Notes under the pieces: generated by a model
Seen by the model: the letters and a program-made list of their open reading frames with translations, nothing else
Told to the model about the DNA's origin: nothing
Databases searched by the model: none
Source of the DNA: Nitrospirota bacterium
Lineage (GTDB): Bacteria; Nitrospirota; Thermodesulfovibrionia; UBA6902; DSMQ01
Reading direction: 5' to 3'
Length of the DNA: 8,210 bases
Assembly (NCBI GenBank): GCA_016207865.1
Contig: JACQZD010000092.1
Coordinates: 1-8,210 of the forward strand
Shown here: piece by piece, positions 1-6,365 of the stretch
How the letters are laid out: each line of letters starts with the position of its first letter
Numbering within the stretch: position 1 is the first letter of the stretch
Position numbers and translations under genes: made by a program

Positions 1-1077
1 ATATATTGGATAGTCATAATCAAGGTTCTGATTTATCGGCAGAAACAATAACCTAAGATAAGTCACAATTACCCTGAACTGTGAAAAGAAATAATCCAGT
101 CTTGGTATGGTTGTATGGGCTCTTGCAGTTTCACCAACATCACCTATTATGTTTTCAATAGGGTTGCCAATGCTGATCAGACTTAAGGGTATTATTAAGA
201 TTGTAAGAATTAAAGGAATAAGGGATAACAGTCTTTTTTTAGTGTTCCTATCAAAGAACATAAACTCATAGAGGGTAATAACCATAGGAAGTGTAAATGT
301 TATTTCCTTAGTTTTCATAGCAAGGACAGCAGAAGCAAGGGCAGCAAGGTACCAGGGAATAGATTTTATATTTATGTCTTTGCGATGCCGATTTTCGGCA
401 GAAGCAATCTCAAGCTCCGGGATTGCTTTGTCGTCCCGACTTTCCTCGTCCCGAATTGTCGGGATCGCAATGACAGGTTTATTCTGACTTCTGAATTCTG
501 AGTTCTGTGTTCTAAACATGACATACATCACAAGACTCAGGAGATAAAAGAATGTTGCAAAGGAAGTAAATCTTTGTGAAATATATGTGACTGCTTGGGT
601 CTGGACAGGGTGGGAAACGAATAGCAAACTTGAGAATAATGCGATTAAAGAAGGACAAGGGTTGAAGGTTGAAGGATGAAGGTTGAAATACGGCGTTTGA
701 AACGTAAGAAGTACAAGCCAATACACGAGCAGGGCATTAATGATATGTATTGAAAAATTAAAGATGTGGTAGCCAATAACATTAATACCGTGTAATTTAT
801 AATTAATGGCAAATGTGAGGAAACCCATGTATCGTGTTTTGAAAGTATATTTCACCAAAGAATCATGTCCGGATATAATCTTTGAAGGTTCAATGAAATA
901 CTGGGAATCCTTGACAACGGGGTTTTCAACGATATAAAACGTATCATCAAACTGAAAAGGCACATGGAACGTATTTGAGTATGCAATCAGGCCGATTATG
1001 ACAATTAATAAAATGTGAACTATTGGTTTACGCAGGAGAGTTTTTCCGGCATGAGTTGTTTGCAATGTATGCGTCAT
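1..1077 (-). CDS. TMTC-like GT-C family membrane glycosyltransferase, N-terminal part (3' end outside window)
   Basis: This is an open frame of 359 codons from the ATG at 1077 to the window edge, with no stop, so the C-terminus is missing. The start directly follows the hemY stop (TAAATG). The protein opens with a membrane segment (about residues 18-37), then a short loop with FQFDD (41-45), the acidic motif of the first outer loop of GT-C transferases. Further landmarks are LTFAINY, GYHIFNFSIHIINALL, HPVQTQAVTYISQR, AMKTKEITFTLP and LLFLPINQNLDYDYP. This order matches the multi-spanning domain of TMTC-type proteins, which in bacteria are usually followed by TPR repeats; those would lie beyond position 1. 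The likely role is lipid-linked sugar transfer onto proteins or glycans at the outer face of the inner membrane, but the substrate is unknown. Two loops (about residues 131-141 and 189-234) are made of repeat DNA. The family call is firm, the exact activity is not. Confidence 0.85.
   Translation of the reverse strand, partial: MTHTLQTTHAGKTLLRKPIVHILLIVIIGLIAYSNTFHVPFQFDDTFYIVENPVVKDSQYFIEPSKIISGHDSLVKYTFKTRYMGFLTFAINYKLHGINVIGYHIFNFSIHIINALLVYWLVLLTFQTPYFNLHPSTFNPCPSLIALFSSLLFVSHPVQTQAVTYISQRFTSFATFFYLLSLVMYVMFRTQNSEFRSQNKPVIAIPTIRDEESRDDKAIPELEIASAENRHRKDINIKSIPWYLAALASAVLAMKTKEITFTLPMVITLYEFMFFDRNTKKRLLSLIPLILTILIIPLSLISIGNPIENIIGDVGETARAHTTIPRLDYFFSQFRVIVTYLRLLFLPINQNLDYDYPIY
376..474. 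repeat. 99-bp palindromic element inside the glycosyltransferase gene
   Basis: The ends are 11-bp inverted repeats with one mismatch: gtctttgcgat at 376-386 and atcgcaatgac at 464-474. Internal hairpins include tgccga/tcggca (386-391 with 395-400), gcaatc/gattgc, and tcccga/tcggga with a 4-nt loop. The length is exactly 33 codons, in phase with the host frame, encoding residues 202-234 (from VIAIPTIRDEE to NRHRKD). The peptide is highly charged and sits in a loop between two hydrophobic stretches. A heptamer array lies six bases away. Confidence 0.75.
481..515. repeat. Heptamer tandem array (ATTCTGA type) in the glycosyltransferase gene
   Basis: Five consecutive 7-bp units, consensus NTTCTGA with decay towards the 515 end. 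Read on the minus strand they give the peptide FRTQNSEFRSQN (about residues 188-199). The array is next to the 99-bp palindromic element, forming one composite insertion. Confidence 0.8.
661..688. repeat. Heptamer tandem array (GTTGAAG type) in the glycosyltransferase gene
   Basis: Four 7-bp units: two exact GTTGAAG copies, then GATGAAG and GTTGAAA. On the minus strand they encode FNLHPSTFN (about residues 131-139), in the loop between a membrane helix and the stretch leading to HPVQTQAVTY. Confidence 0.8.
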
Positions 1078-2511
1078 TTACCCGGTAATTTTCATCACAA
1101 TTTCATCCGCAAGCTTGCAGGCATTTTCAATGCAGTCATTCATGCCTACGCCTTTGTATGCGTTGCCCGTCAGGTACAAGTTAGGATGAGATTTAAGTCT
1201 TTCGTCAATCAGTCTTAACCTGTCACCGTGTCCGATGACATATTGCGGAATTGCCTTTTCCCATCTGTAAATTCTCACAAGAGAAGGCTCTTCTTTAAGC
1301 GAGATGAGGGGCTTCAGTTCATCAAAGACAGTGTTTATCAGCACATTATCGTTAAGGGATGCAAGATGCGGAGACTTAGCGCCGCCGGTCATGGTTCTTA
1401 AAAGGATATGTCCTTCAGGCGCCCGGTTCGGGAATATGCTTGAGTCCCACAGCGTACCGAGGATATTTCTATTTTCAATATGAGGGATCAAAAATCCAAA
1501 GCCGTTTAAGTCATGGACTACCTTGTCGCGCCTGTATCCAAAACATACGACTGCCACAGGCGCATAAGGTATGCCTGAAAGCGTCTGTGACAATGCCCTG
1601 TCAAAGTCCTTCAGGATTTCCGCAGAGGCATAGGCAGGGGTTGCAAGAATAACCGCATCTGCATTAACAATACCCTGCGACGTATGGAGCTGATACAGAT
1701 TGCCTTTTTTCTCAATGCCGTGCGCAGAGACGCCGAGCGTTACCCTGCCGTTAAGTTTTTCTTTAAGCGCATCGGTAATGGTCTGAGCGCCGTCATGAAA
1801 AGATGTAAGCGTGCCTGACGGGGCAGGGCTGACGTTTGATTGAGAAGTTGAGGAGTTGAGAGGTTGAGAGGTTGAGAAATTCTTATCTTCGCAGCTTCTC
1901 ATCTTTTCAGCTTCTGTCTTTTTTTTAGCTTTTTGCAATTTTAGCATGGCGCGTATGAGACTGCCGTATTCCTGTTCAAGTTCTTTTATCCGGGGGAAAC
2001 AGTGTTTGATGCTCATTTTATACGGGTCTCCGGCAAATATGCCTGAACACATGGGGTCTATCAGTCTTTCAAGCGCTTCTTTTCCAAGCCTCCGTATAAC
2101 AAAATCCGCAACTGTTTCATCATCAGGCCCCTTCGGGGCAATAAGATCCAGGGCCAGCCTGAGTTTTCCCTTCCATGACAGAAACCCTGATTTTAAAAAC
2201 GCAGGCGGTGAATCAGGCAGCGCGTTAAGCTTTCCTCCCGAATATATAAATCTCTTCTTGGAGTTTTCATTGCTTCTGAGCGGTGAAATTCCCAGTTCTT
2301 TGCACAGCTCAAGTGTCATGGGTTTGTTGTCAAGAAATCCGTTTGCGCCTTTTTCACAGAGGAAGCCGTCTGTTTTGTCGCTCCAGATTTTTCCGCCGGC
2401 TCTTGCATCAGACTCAAACACCACAACCTGCAGATTGTCATTCCTGCTTAAAAGGGCATAAGCGGCTGCTAAGCCTGAGAGCCCTCCGCCTGCGACAGCT
2501 ATTCTTATCAT
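1078..2511 (-). CDS. hemY: Protoporphyrinogen/coproporphyrinogen oxidase, FAD-dependent (HemY type)
   Basis: This FAD flavoprotein removes six electrons from protoporphyrinogen IX (or coproporphyrinogen III in the alternative branch) near the end of haem synthesis. The 477 residues begin with a dinucleotide-binding fold: AVAGGGLSGLAAAY (5-18), then VVVFESDARAGGKI (29-42), with the acidic residue for the FAD ribose and the following GG pair. Other family marks are EKGANGF (53-59), DPMCSGIFAGDPYKMS (152-167), the TLTSFHDGAQTI stretch after residue 233, and the C-terminal YLTGNAYKGVGMNDCIENA, which contacts FAD. The ATG at 2511 has AGGAG four bases upstream. The neighbour hemH encodes the adjacent pathway step, which supports the call. 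Residues of about 199-227, in a loop that is variable in this family, come from an octamer repeat (FSTSQPLNSSTSQ). Which porphyrin is the true substrate cannot be told from the sequence. Confidence 0.95.
   Translation of the reverse strand: MIRIAVAGGGLSGLAAAYALLSRNDNLQVVVFESDARAGGKIWSDKTDGFLCEKGANGFLDNKPMTLELCKELGISPLRSNENSKKRFIYSGGKLNALPDSPPAFLKSGFLSWKGKLRLALDLIAPKGPDDETVADFVIRRLGKEALERLIDPMCSGIFAGDPYKMSIKHCFPRIKELEQEYGSLIRAMLKLQKAKKKTEAEKMRSCEDKNFSTSQPLNSSTSQSNVSPAPSGTLTSFHDGAQTITDALKEKLNGRVTLGVSAHGIEKKGNLYQLHTSQGIVNADAVILATPAYASAEILKDFDRALSQTLSGIPYAPVAVVCFGYRRDKVVHDLNGFGFLIPHIENRNILGTLWDSSIFPNRAPEGHILLRTMTGGAKSPHLASLNDNVLINTVFDELKPLISLKEEPSLVRIYRWEKAIPQYVIGHGDRLRLIDERLKSHPNLYLTGNAYKGVGMNDCIENACKLADEIVMKITG
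1838..1877. repeat. Octamer tandem array (GGTTGAGA type) in hemY
   Basis: Five 8-bp units with consensus RGTTGAGA; the two units at 1862-1877 are identical. The minus strand reads FSTSQPLNSSTSQSN, in a loop that is variable in HemY proteins (about residues 212-226). It is the only array here with an 8-bp rather than a 7-bp period. Confidence 0.8.
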
Positions 2512-2520
2512 GTAACTCCT
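2512..2520 (-). promoter_or_regulatory. Ribosome binding site of hemY
   Basis: AGGAG at 2520-2516 lies four bases before the ATG at 2511. It is one of the clear Shine-Dalgarno sites in the window and fixes the hemY start. It sits just after the C/G-rich inverted repeat that fills most of the hemH-hemY gap. Confidence 0.7.
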
Positions 2521-2550
2521 ATTAACATGGTAATTCCCTGCGCCTCTAAA

Positions 2551-2639
2551 CCCTCCACCTATACGGGGGAGGGCAAGGGTGGGGGTGATAATATGGTATT
2601 TTCACCCTCCCCTTTATCCCCTCCCGTCAAGGGAGGGGA
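2551..2639. repeat. C/G-rich inverted repeat forming the hemH 3' end and hemH-hemY spacer
   Basis: The left arm (2551-2588) and right arm (2602-2637) are imperfect reverse complements of each other, both ending in a tcaccc/gggtga-type boundary around a short AT-rich centre. Inside the right arm is a perfect 9-bp stem (2617-2625 with 2631-2639) closed by a gtcaa loop. The element overlaps the end of hemH: the last residues (PSLDGRG) and the TAA at 2616-2614 are read from it. Because it lies between two co-oriented pathway genes it could affect mRNA stability or termination in either direction, but no U-run follows the stem, so a classical terminator is not supported. A relative of the same family lies inside hemH at 3182-3204. 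Confidence 0.75.
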
Positions 2640-3738
2640 GATTTACTGTTTGATTTATTTTTGTCAGCACAAGCTCTTTCAGCGCCTTTATAAATCCTTT
2701 AGATACATTCAAAGACCGGCACCTCTTAAGATTTAAGCCGTGCCTCGCGGCAAGTTCTTTGTAAAGGATATCTATTTCATACAGTGTCTCAATATGGTCT
2801 GATACAAAACTTATCGGCACGACAAAGATATTTTTTACGCCTGCCTTTGCCTTTTCTATTATAACCTCGTCTGTCGCAGGACTCAACCATTTAACCGGCC
2901 CGCTCTTGCTTTGAAAAGAAAGATGCCATTTAAATTGTAATGAGTGACGGGTAATGAGTGATGAGTTAACTGCCATTATAGTTGCCTTTATATGCTCAAG
3001 ATACGGGTCGCCTTCTTTTATAAAACTTTCAGGCAGGCTGTGTGCGCTGTAAATAATTTCAAATCCGCTTTCCTTGGATTCGGATATTCCCCCAGCAATA
3101 AGCCCTGCAAGCGCATCAATGTACGGTGGAAAATCATACCACCTGTCAATGTATTGTATATCTATGGCACTCCCCCCCTCACCCTCCCCCTTGACGGGGG
3201 AGGGGCGGGTGGGGGTGTAGACTTTTGCAATTATCTTTTTAAATTCAGTAATCGCAGAGCCTGTTGTTGCCTTTGAATAATGGGGATAAAGGCTAAGCAC
3301 AATAAGATGTTTGATGCCGTCTTGTAAAATCTTTTCAACTGTATCTTCAATAAACGGATGCCAGTACCGCATGCCGGTGTAAACTTTAAACTTTAAACTG
3401 AGAACTGGGAACTGAGAACCGGGGAGTATGAGGGGATTTTCTGTATTCTGTATTCTGTATTCTGTATTCTGATTTAGCTCTTTCTCCAGCGCTTCCGCCT
3501 GCGCCGCAGTTATATCAAGAATCGGTGATTTGCCTCCGATGAGGCTGTACATCCCGGCTGTCTTTTTTGCGCGGAGGCTTGATATTAAAAAAGCAATGGG
3601 TTTCTGGAGAAAGGCAGGGCCGAGCTTTATAATCTCCCTGTCGGAGAAGAGATTGTAAAGAAACGGCTGAACTGCGTCCAGAGAATCAGGCCCGCCGAGA
3701 TTCAGAAGAAGAACGCCTGTTGTTTCTTTATCGTTCAC
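2614..3738 (-). CDS. hemH: Ferrochelatase with repeat-derived insertions
   Basis: This enzyme inserts ferrous iron into protoporphyrin IX (or coproporphyrin III) in the last part of haem synthesis. The 374 residues start VLLLNLGGPDSLDAV and hold the family marks GGKSPI (68-73), YTGMRYWHPF (120-129), LSLYPHYSKATTGSA (148-162), YSAHSLPESF with the metal-site His233, FQSKSGPVKWLSP (275-287) and FVSDHIETLYEID with Glu317. Bacterial members are usually about 310-340 residues. The excess here comes mainly from repeat-derived segments at about 89-118, 174-190, 258-268 and the tail 362-374, and all four avoid the catalytic motifs. The start is GTG at 3738, three bases after the phosphodiesterase stop, with no strong Shine-Dalgarno site, which suggests translational coupling. 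hemY follows 102 nt later. Function is very likely kept, though whether the loops are tolerated is inference from the intact motifs. Confidence 0.95.
   Translation of the reverse strand: MNDKETTGVLLLNLGGPDSLDAVQPFLYNLFSDREIIKLGPAFLQKPIAFLISSLRAKKTAGMYSLIGGKSPILDITAAQAEALEKELNQNTEYRIQNTENPLILPGSQFPVLSLKFKVYTGMRYWHPFIEDTVEKILQDGIKHLIVLSLYPHYSKATTGSAITEFKKIIAKVYTPTRPSPVKGEGEGGSAIDIQYIDRWYDFPPYIDALAGLIAGGISESKESGFEIIYSAHSLPESFIKEGDPYLEHIKATIMAVNSSLITRHSLQFKWHLSFQSKSGPVKWLSPATDEVIIEKAKAGVKNIFVVPISFVSDHIETLYEIDILYKELAARHGLNLKRCRSLNVSKGFIKALKELVLTKINQTVNLPSLDGRG
2940..2967. repeat. Heptamer tandem array (ATGAGTG type) in hemH
   Basis: Four 7-bp units: ATGAGTG at 2940-2946 and 2954-2960, with ACGGGTA between them and ATGAGTT at the end. 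The minus strand encodes SSLITRHSL (about residues 259-267), just before the FKWHLSFQSKSGP motif of ferrochelatase. Confidence 0.7.
3172..3215. repeat. C/G-rich hairpin element inside hemH
   Basis: A perfect 9-bp stem (3182-3190 with 3196-3204) closes a ttgac loop, and further C-runs and G-runs extend it imperfectly. The minus strand reads PTRPSPVKGEGEGG (about residues 176-189). The ttgac loop is the reverse complement of the gtcaa loop of the 2617-2639 stem, so the two are copies of one family in opposite orientation. Confidence 0.75.
3381..3422. repeat. Heptamer tandem array (AAACTTT/GAACTGA type) in hemH
   Basis: Six contiguous 7-bp units (42 bp) that drift from AAACTTT to GAACTGA and GAACCGG. 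The minus strand encodes PGSQFPVLSLKFK (about residues 106-118). It directly precedes YTGMRYWHPF, a conserved ferrochelatase motif, which is intact. A second heptamer array starts 16 bases further on. Confidence 0.8.
3439..3472. repeat. Heptamer tandem array (TTCTGTA type) in hemH
   Basis: Four exact TTCTGTA units plus a fifth partial one, the cleanest array of the window. The minus strand reads QNTEYRIQNTE (about residues 90-100). Its low divergence suggests it is younger, or more recently expanded, than the other arrays. Confidence 0.9.
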
Positions 3739-3741
3739 TTT

Positions 3742-4839
3742 TTAGTCCATATGCGTTTCAAATATTGTATTAAATTTATCTGACAATTGCTTGAAGGCCT
3801 TAAGCATTTGTGGGTCAAAATGCTCCGGCATGGTCCTTCCGTCGCCTTCTGTTATTATTTTTACAACTTTCTCATGGTCAAAGGCGGGTTTGTACGGGCG
3901 CACGCTTCTTAAAGCATCATACTGGTCCACGATATTCATTATCCGCCCCTCTATCGGGATTTCATCACCCTTGAGACCTTTAGGATAACCGCTGCCGTCC
4001 CATCTTTCGTGGTGGTTCAGGGCAATTTTTTCCGCCATTTGCAAAAAGCCTGAGATTGAATTGTGGAGAATTTTTCCGCCGATTATTGTATGTGTCTTCA
4101 TAAGCGCAAATTCCTCCAAGGTTAATTTAGAGGGTTTAAGAAGAATGTCCGAAGGGATGCCCACCTTGCCGATGTCATGCATGGGGGACGCATAAAAAAT
4201 AGTTTCTATATCATTCTCCTGCCAGCCGAGGTGCTGTGCAATGAGTGAACAGTAGTGGCTGACCCTCTTAATGTGAAGGGCGGTTTCTTCATCCTTGTAT
4301 TCAGCTATGACTGTAAGCCGCTGTATTGTATCAATATAGCCTTCTTTTATTTCCTTATAAGCTCCGTCCAGATTCTTAAATGCTATCCTCAATTCTTCCG
4401 TCTTCTTTGCGACGTCCTCTTCAAGAATCTTATTATAGTTTTGCAGAAAATCTTCAAACTCTTTAACCTTTAGCAGGTTTTTAGTCCTGACCATCAGCTC
4501 TGCGTGGTCCACAGGTTTAGCAAGAAAATCATTTGCGCCTGCCTCAAGACCTTTGAGCCTTGAGTCTCTTTCAGTAAGCGCAGTAACCATCACAACCGGG
4601 ATGCGCTGTGTTTCAGGATTTTCTTTCAGCTTTTTACAGGCCTCATAACCGTCCATTTCAGGCATCATGATGTCAAGGAAGATTAAATCAGGGGAGAATG
4701 TTTTTGCTTTTTCCAGCGCCTCCATACCGTTTTTTGCAGTTTCATAGTCATAACCGTAATTTTTAAGTATGGCGGTCATGAGCCTGAGGTTTTTTTCTTC
4801 ATCATCAACTATGAGGATTTTAGGTTTTTTGTCAGACAT
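3742..4839 (-). CDS. Response regulator: receiver plus HD-GYP c-di-GMP phosphodiesterase
   Basis: This is a soluble two-domain regulator of 365 residues. The receiver (about 6-125) has the acidic pair D12/D13, the phospho-acceptor D56 in LIFLDIMMPEMDG, T86 and K108 (AKPVD). A charged helical linker (about 126-170) probably forms a coiled coil. The output domain (about 168-355) is HD-GYP: DEETALHIKRV (183-193), MHDIGK with H221/D222 and K225, H250, H276/H277 (NHHERWDGSGYP), the GYP triad at 284-286 and D305 (NIVDQYDAL). These are the metal ligands and signature of enzymes that hydrolyse c-di-GMP to pGpG or GMP, so activity is expected, controlled by phosphorylation. The ATG at 4839 has AGAGGAG six bases upstream. 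It lies 28 nt after the diguanylate cyclase and is a plausible phosphate acceptor from the upstream kinase. No repeat insertions are seen in it. Confidence 0.94.
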   Translation of the reverse strand: MSDKKPKILIVDDEEKNLRLMTAILKNYGYDYETAKNGMEALEKAKTFSPDLIFLDIMMPEMDGYEACKKLKENPETQRIPVVMVTALTERDSRLKGLEAGANDFLAKPVDHAELMVRTKNLLKVKEFEDFLQNYNKILEEDVAKKTEELRIAFKNLDGAYKEIKEGYIDTIQRLTVIAEYKDEETALHIKRVSHYCSLIAQHLGWQENDIETIFYASPMHDIGKVGIPSDILLKPSKLTLEEFALMKTHTIIGGKILHNSISGFLQMAEKIALNHHERWDGSGYPKGLKGDEIPIEGRIMNIVDQYDALRSVRPYKPAFDHEKVVKIITEGDGRTMPEHFDPQMLKAFKQLSDKFNTIFETHMD

Positions 4840-4852
4840 CTCTATCTCCTCT
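4840..4852 (-). promoter_or_regulatory. Ribosome binding site of the HD-GYP gene
   Basis: AGAGGAG at 4852-4846, six bases before the ATG at 4839, is the strongest Shine-Dalgarno match in the window. It supports this start, and suggests efficient translation of the phosphodiesterase compared with the weak site before the cyclase. Confidence 0.75.
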
Positions 4853-4867
4853 ATCTATTCAGTAATT

Positions 4868-6178
4868 TTATGTTAAACCTTTAAATATCTGCACGTGATT
4901 GCGTCCTGCATGTTTGGCAGCGTAAAGGGCCTTATCTGCTGCAGTAACAAGTTTTTCATCTGTATCGGCATTGTCAGGAAAGACAGCCAAACCCATACTC
5001 ACTGTAACCTGTATTGCTTTTTCCTTTGAGATGGATATTTTAAAAGCCTCTATATCTTTTCTAAGCCGTTCAGCCGCCTCATAGGCCCCCTCACTATTAA
5101 TGTATGGCAGTATAACAGCAATTTCTTCTCCGCCATAACGGGCTGCAAAGTCAACTGTGCGGATTCCTCTCTTTAATATTGCAGATATGGCTTTCAGGAC
5201 TTCATCGCCGGCCTGGTGACCATAAGTGTCGTTAACAGCCTTAAAATGGTCTATATCTATCATTATGAGGGAGAAAACACTCTTATATCTTTTAGAGCGT
5301 GCTATTTCGTCAATTATACGCCTCGTAAATTCCCGTTTATTAAAAAGTTCCGTAAGTCCGTCGTGAATTGACAAATCTTCAAGTATTTTTTCATGCCTTT
5401 CTATTTGTTCTGCCATGGCATTAAAAGTTTTCGCCAGATGTCCAAGCTCATCCTTTGCCAATAAGGCAATGCGTGACGAAAGATTACCTGCAGCAAACTG
5501 ATCTGCCCCTTCTTCTAAGGCCCGTATCGGATTAAGAATGGAACGGGATAATGCAATGGCAATTATGACAGAGGCTGCAAGTCCCAGGACTAAAATAACA
5601 GCAATAAGCAGCGATACCCTGTTTTTCAAAGCATATGCACGAGATATTTCCATATGCAGTTCATCGTGAGCAAGTTTTGTTGCCCTTTCAAGAAGATTTA
5701 CTATCTGATATGTGCGGTTGTCAAGAAGTTTCATATCCTTGGATGCCGCCGCATTACCAACCGGATTGTGGAAAGTCAGAAGCCTCTCGCTCATAGCCTT
5801 AGCAGTCCACCATTCTTTTTGGGCCGACATAACTAATGATCTCTCTTCCTGTAATCCAAAAGGCATACCGAGGGCCGTTGAAAACGCCTCATCTACCTCT
5901 TTGCTGATGCTGTTGAATGTCTGCCGCTCCCATGTTTCGCCATGTATCAGGTAATCATTGGCAGGCATAGCGGCTTTGAGTATGAGTTTTTGTAAGATTG
6001 CAATTGAATTTATCTCATTAACAGCCTCTGTCTTAGCCTCTTCAAAAGAATGAATTACATTCTCAAAAAGGATATAACCGGCTGAAGCAAGCACAGCCAT
6101 GGGCAGCAGCATTATACTTATGCCTGTAACAAACCGTTTTTTAATAGAAGTCTGTAGTGTTAGAATTATCTTTTTCAT
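4868..6178 (-). CDS. Membrane-bound diguanylate cyclase (sensor-HAMP-GGDEF)
   Basis: The preferred start is the ATG at 6178 (MKKIILTLQ), giving 436 residues. The frame stays open up to 6322, but those 48 extra codons are read from a palindromic repeat and look non-genuine. Layout: membrane segment 1 (about 17-38), a helical periplasmic sensor region (about 39-187) of the four-helix-bundle type, membrane segment 2 (about 188-210, VSLLIAVILVLGLAASVIIA), HAMP (about 211-263) and GGDEF (about 265-436). The catalytic domain has HDGLTELFNKREF, IDIDHFKAVNDTYGHQAGD and the signature RYGGEEIAVILP (GGEE at 349-352). An RxxD inhibitory site (R340-D343) lies at the canonical five residues before the signature, so product feedback is expected. 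It would make c-di-GMP from two GTP at the inner membrane in response to an unknown periplasmic or membrane cue. The HD-GYP enzyme follows 28 nt later and would remove the product. Confidence 0.93.
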   Translation of the reverse strand: MKKIILTLQTSIKKRFVTGISIMLLPMAVLASAGYILFENVIHSFEEAKTEAVNEINSIAILQKLILKAAMPANDYLIHGETWERQTFNSISKEVDEAFSTALGMPFGLQEERSLVMSAQKEWWTAKAMSERLLTFHNPVGNAAASKDMKLLDNRTYQIVNLLERATKLAHDELHMEISRAYALKNRVSLLIAVILVLGLAASVIIAIALSRSILNPIRALEEGADQFAAGNLSSRIALLAKDELGHLAKTFNAMAEQIERHEKILEDLSIHDGLTELFNKREFTRRIIDEIARSKRYKSVFSLIMIDIDHFKAVNDTYGHQAGDEVLKAISAILKRGIRTVDFAARYGGEEIAVILPYINSEGAYEAAERLRKDIEAFKISISKEKAIQVTVSMGLAVFPDNADTDEKLVTAADKALYAAKHAGRNHVQIFKGLT

Positions 6179-6188
6179 TCTAATTATA

Positions 6189-6203
6189 CCCTGCGGTCTC
6201 TGC
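6189..6203. repeat. 15-bp direct repeat, copy 1 (with 6-bp hairpin)
   Basis: ccctgcggtctctgc occurs here and again, identically, at 6337-6351, flanking the palindromic element between the receiver and cyclase genes. This copy extends into a small perfect inverted repeat: ctgcgg (6191-6196) and ccgcag (6203-6208) around a 6-nt loop. The hairpin ends about a dozen bases before the cyclase ATG. Confidence 0.6.
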
Positions 6204-6220
6204 CGCAGTTCCAAATTTCT

Positions 6221-6306
6221 GTCATTCCGGCTTGTCCGGAATCTTTCCGGAAGGATTCCCGACGCGCGGATCCTGTCCCGACTTGTTCGGGGCTTGCGGG
6301 AATGAC
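6221..6306. repeat. 86-bp palindromic (MITE/REP-like) intergenic element
   Basis: The ends are a perfect 8-bp inverted repeat, gtcattcc (6221-6228) and ggaatgac (6299-6306). Inside are further short palindromes built on tccgga and a gtcccgactt...tcgggg core. The same style of ends and core occurs in the element at 376-474, so the two are probably related families. It fills the middle of the gap between the receiver gene and the cyclase gene. If the cyclase frame were taken back to 6322, the element would encode a basic N-terminal tail; a non-coding repeat is more likely. No transposase is present, so mobility would have to be in trans. Confidence 0.75.
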
Positions 6307-6336
6307 ACCTGAAAATAAACATTCAAATATTGGACG

Positions 6337-6351
6337 CCCTGCGGTCTCTGC
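6337..6351. repeat. 15-bp direct repeat, copy 2
   Basis: This is identical over 15 bp to 6189-6203 and lies 15 bases after the receiver stop codon. Together the two copies bracket about 130 bp holding the palindromic element. Beyond the 15 bp the copies differ: this one continues cggccg rather than cgcag and lacks the neat hairpin. Confidence 0.6.
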
Positions 6352-6365
6352 GGCCGTGTGCTTTA

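Noticed and set aside
540..560. Apparent frameshift in the glycosyltransferase near the FATFFYLLSLV stretch
   Set aside because: On recounting the bases (four T in cttttatctc on the minus strand) the frame continues without a break to the window edge.
512..721. A 69-codon minus-strand frame inside the glycosyltransferase gene
   Set aside because: It is out of frame with the 359-codon coding region, whose product carries clear TMTC-family motifs through the same bases. The alternative product has no recognisable features.
1946..2461. A 171-codon plus-strand frame opposite hemY
   Set aside because: It is antisense to well-conserved hemY sequence, has low-complexity Ser/Leu-rich composition and no family resemblance, so it is a shadow frame.
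2617..2639. Rho-independent terminator after hemH
   Set aside because: The stem is strong but no T-run follows it on the minus strand, and the same hairpin family occurs inside hemH coding sequence, so a repeat element explains it better.
3381..3472. CRISPR-like array
   Set aside because: Units of 7 bp without spacers, read in frame in a gene, do not fit CRISPR repeats of roughly 23-47 bp separated by unique spacers.
6183..6214. Possible promoter before the cyclase: TATAAT at 6188-6183 with TTGGAA at 6214-6209
   Set aside because: The spacer is 20 nt, longer than the usual 17, the -35 match is poor, and the -10 box lies only four bases from the ATG, which would make the transcript leaderless. 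Chance is as likely.
6179..6322. N-terminal extension of the diguanylate cyclase starting at 6322
   Set aside because: The 48 extra residues are arginine-rich and read almost entirely from the palindromic repeat at 6221-6306. MKKIILTLQ at 6178, followed by a membrane segment, looks like the natural start.
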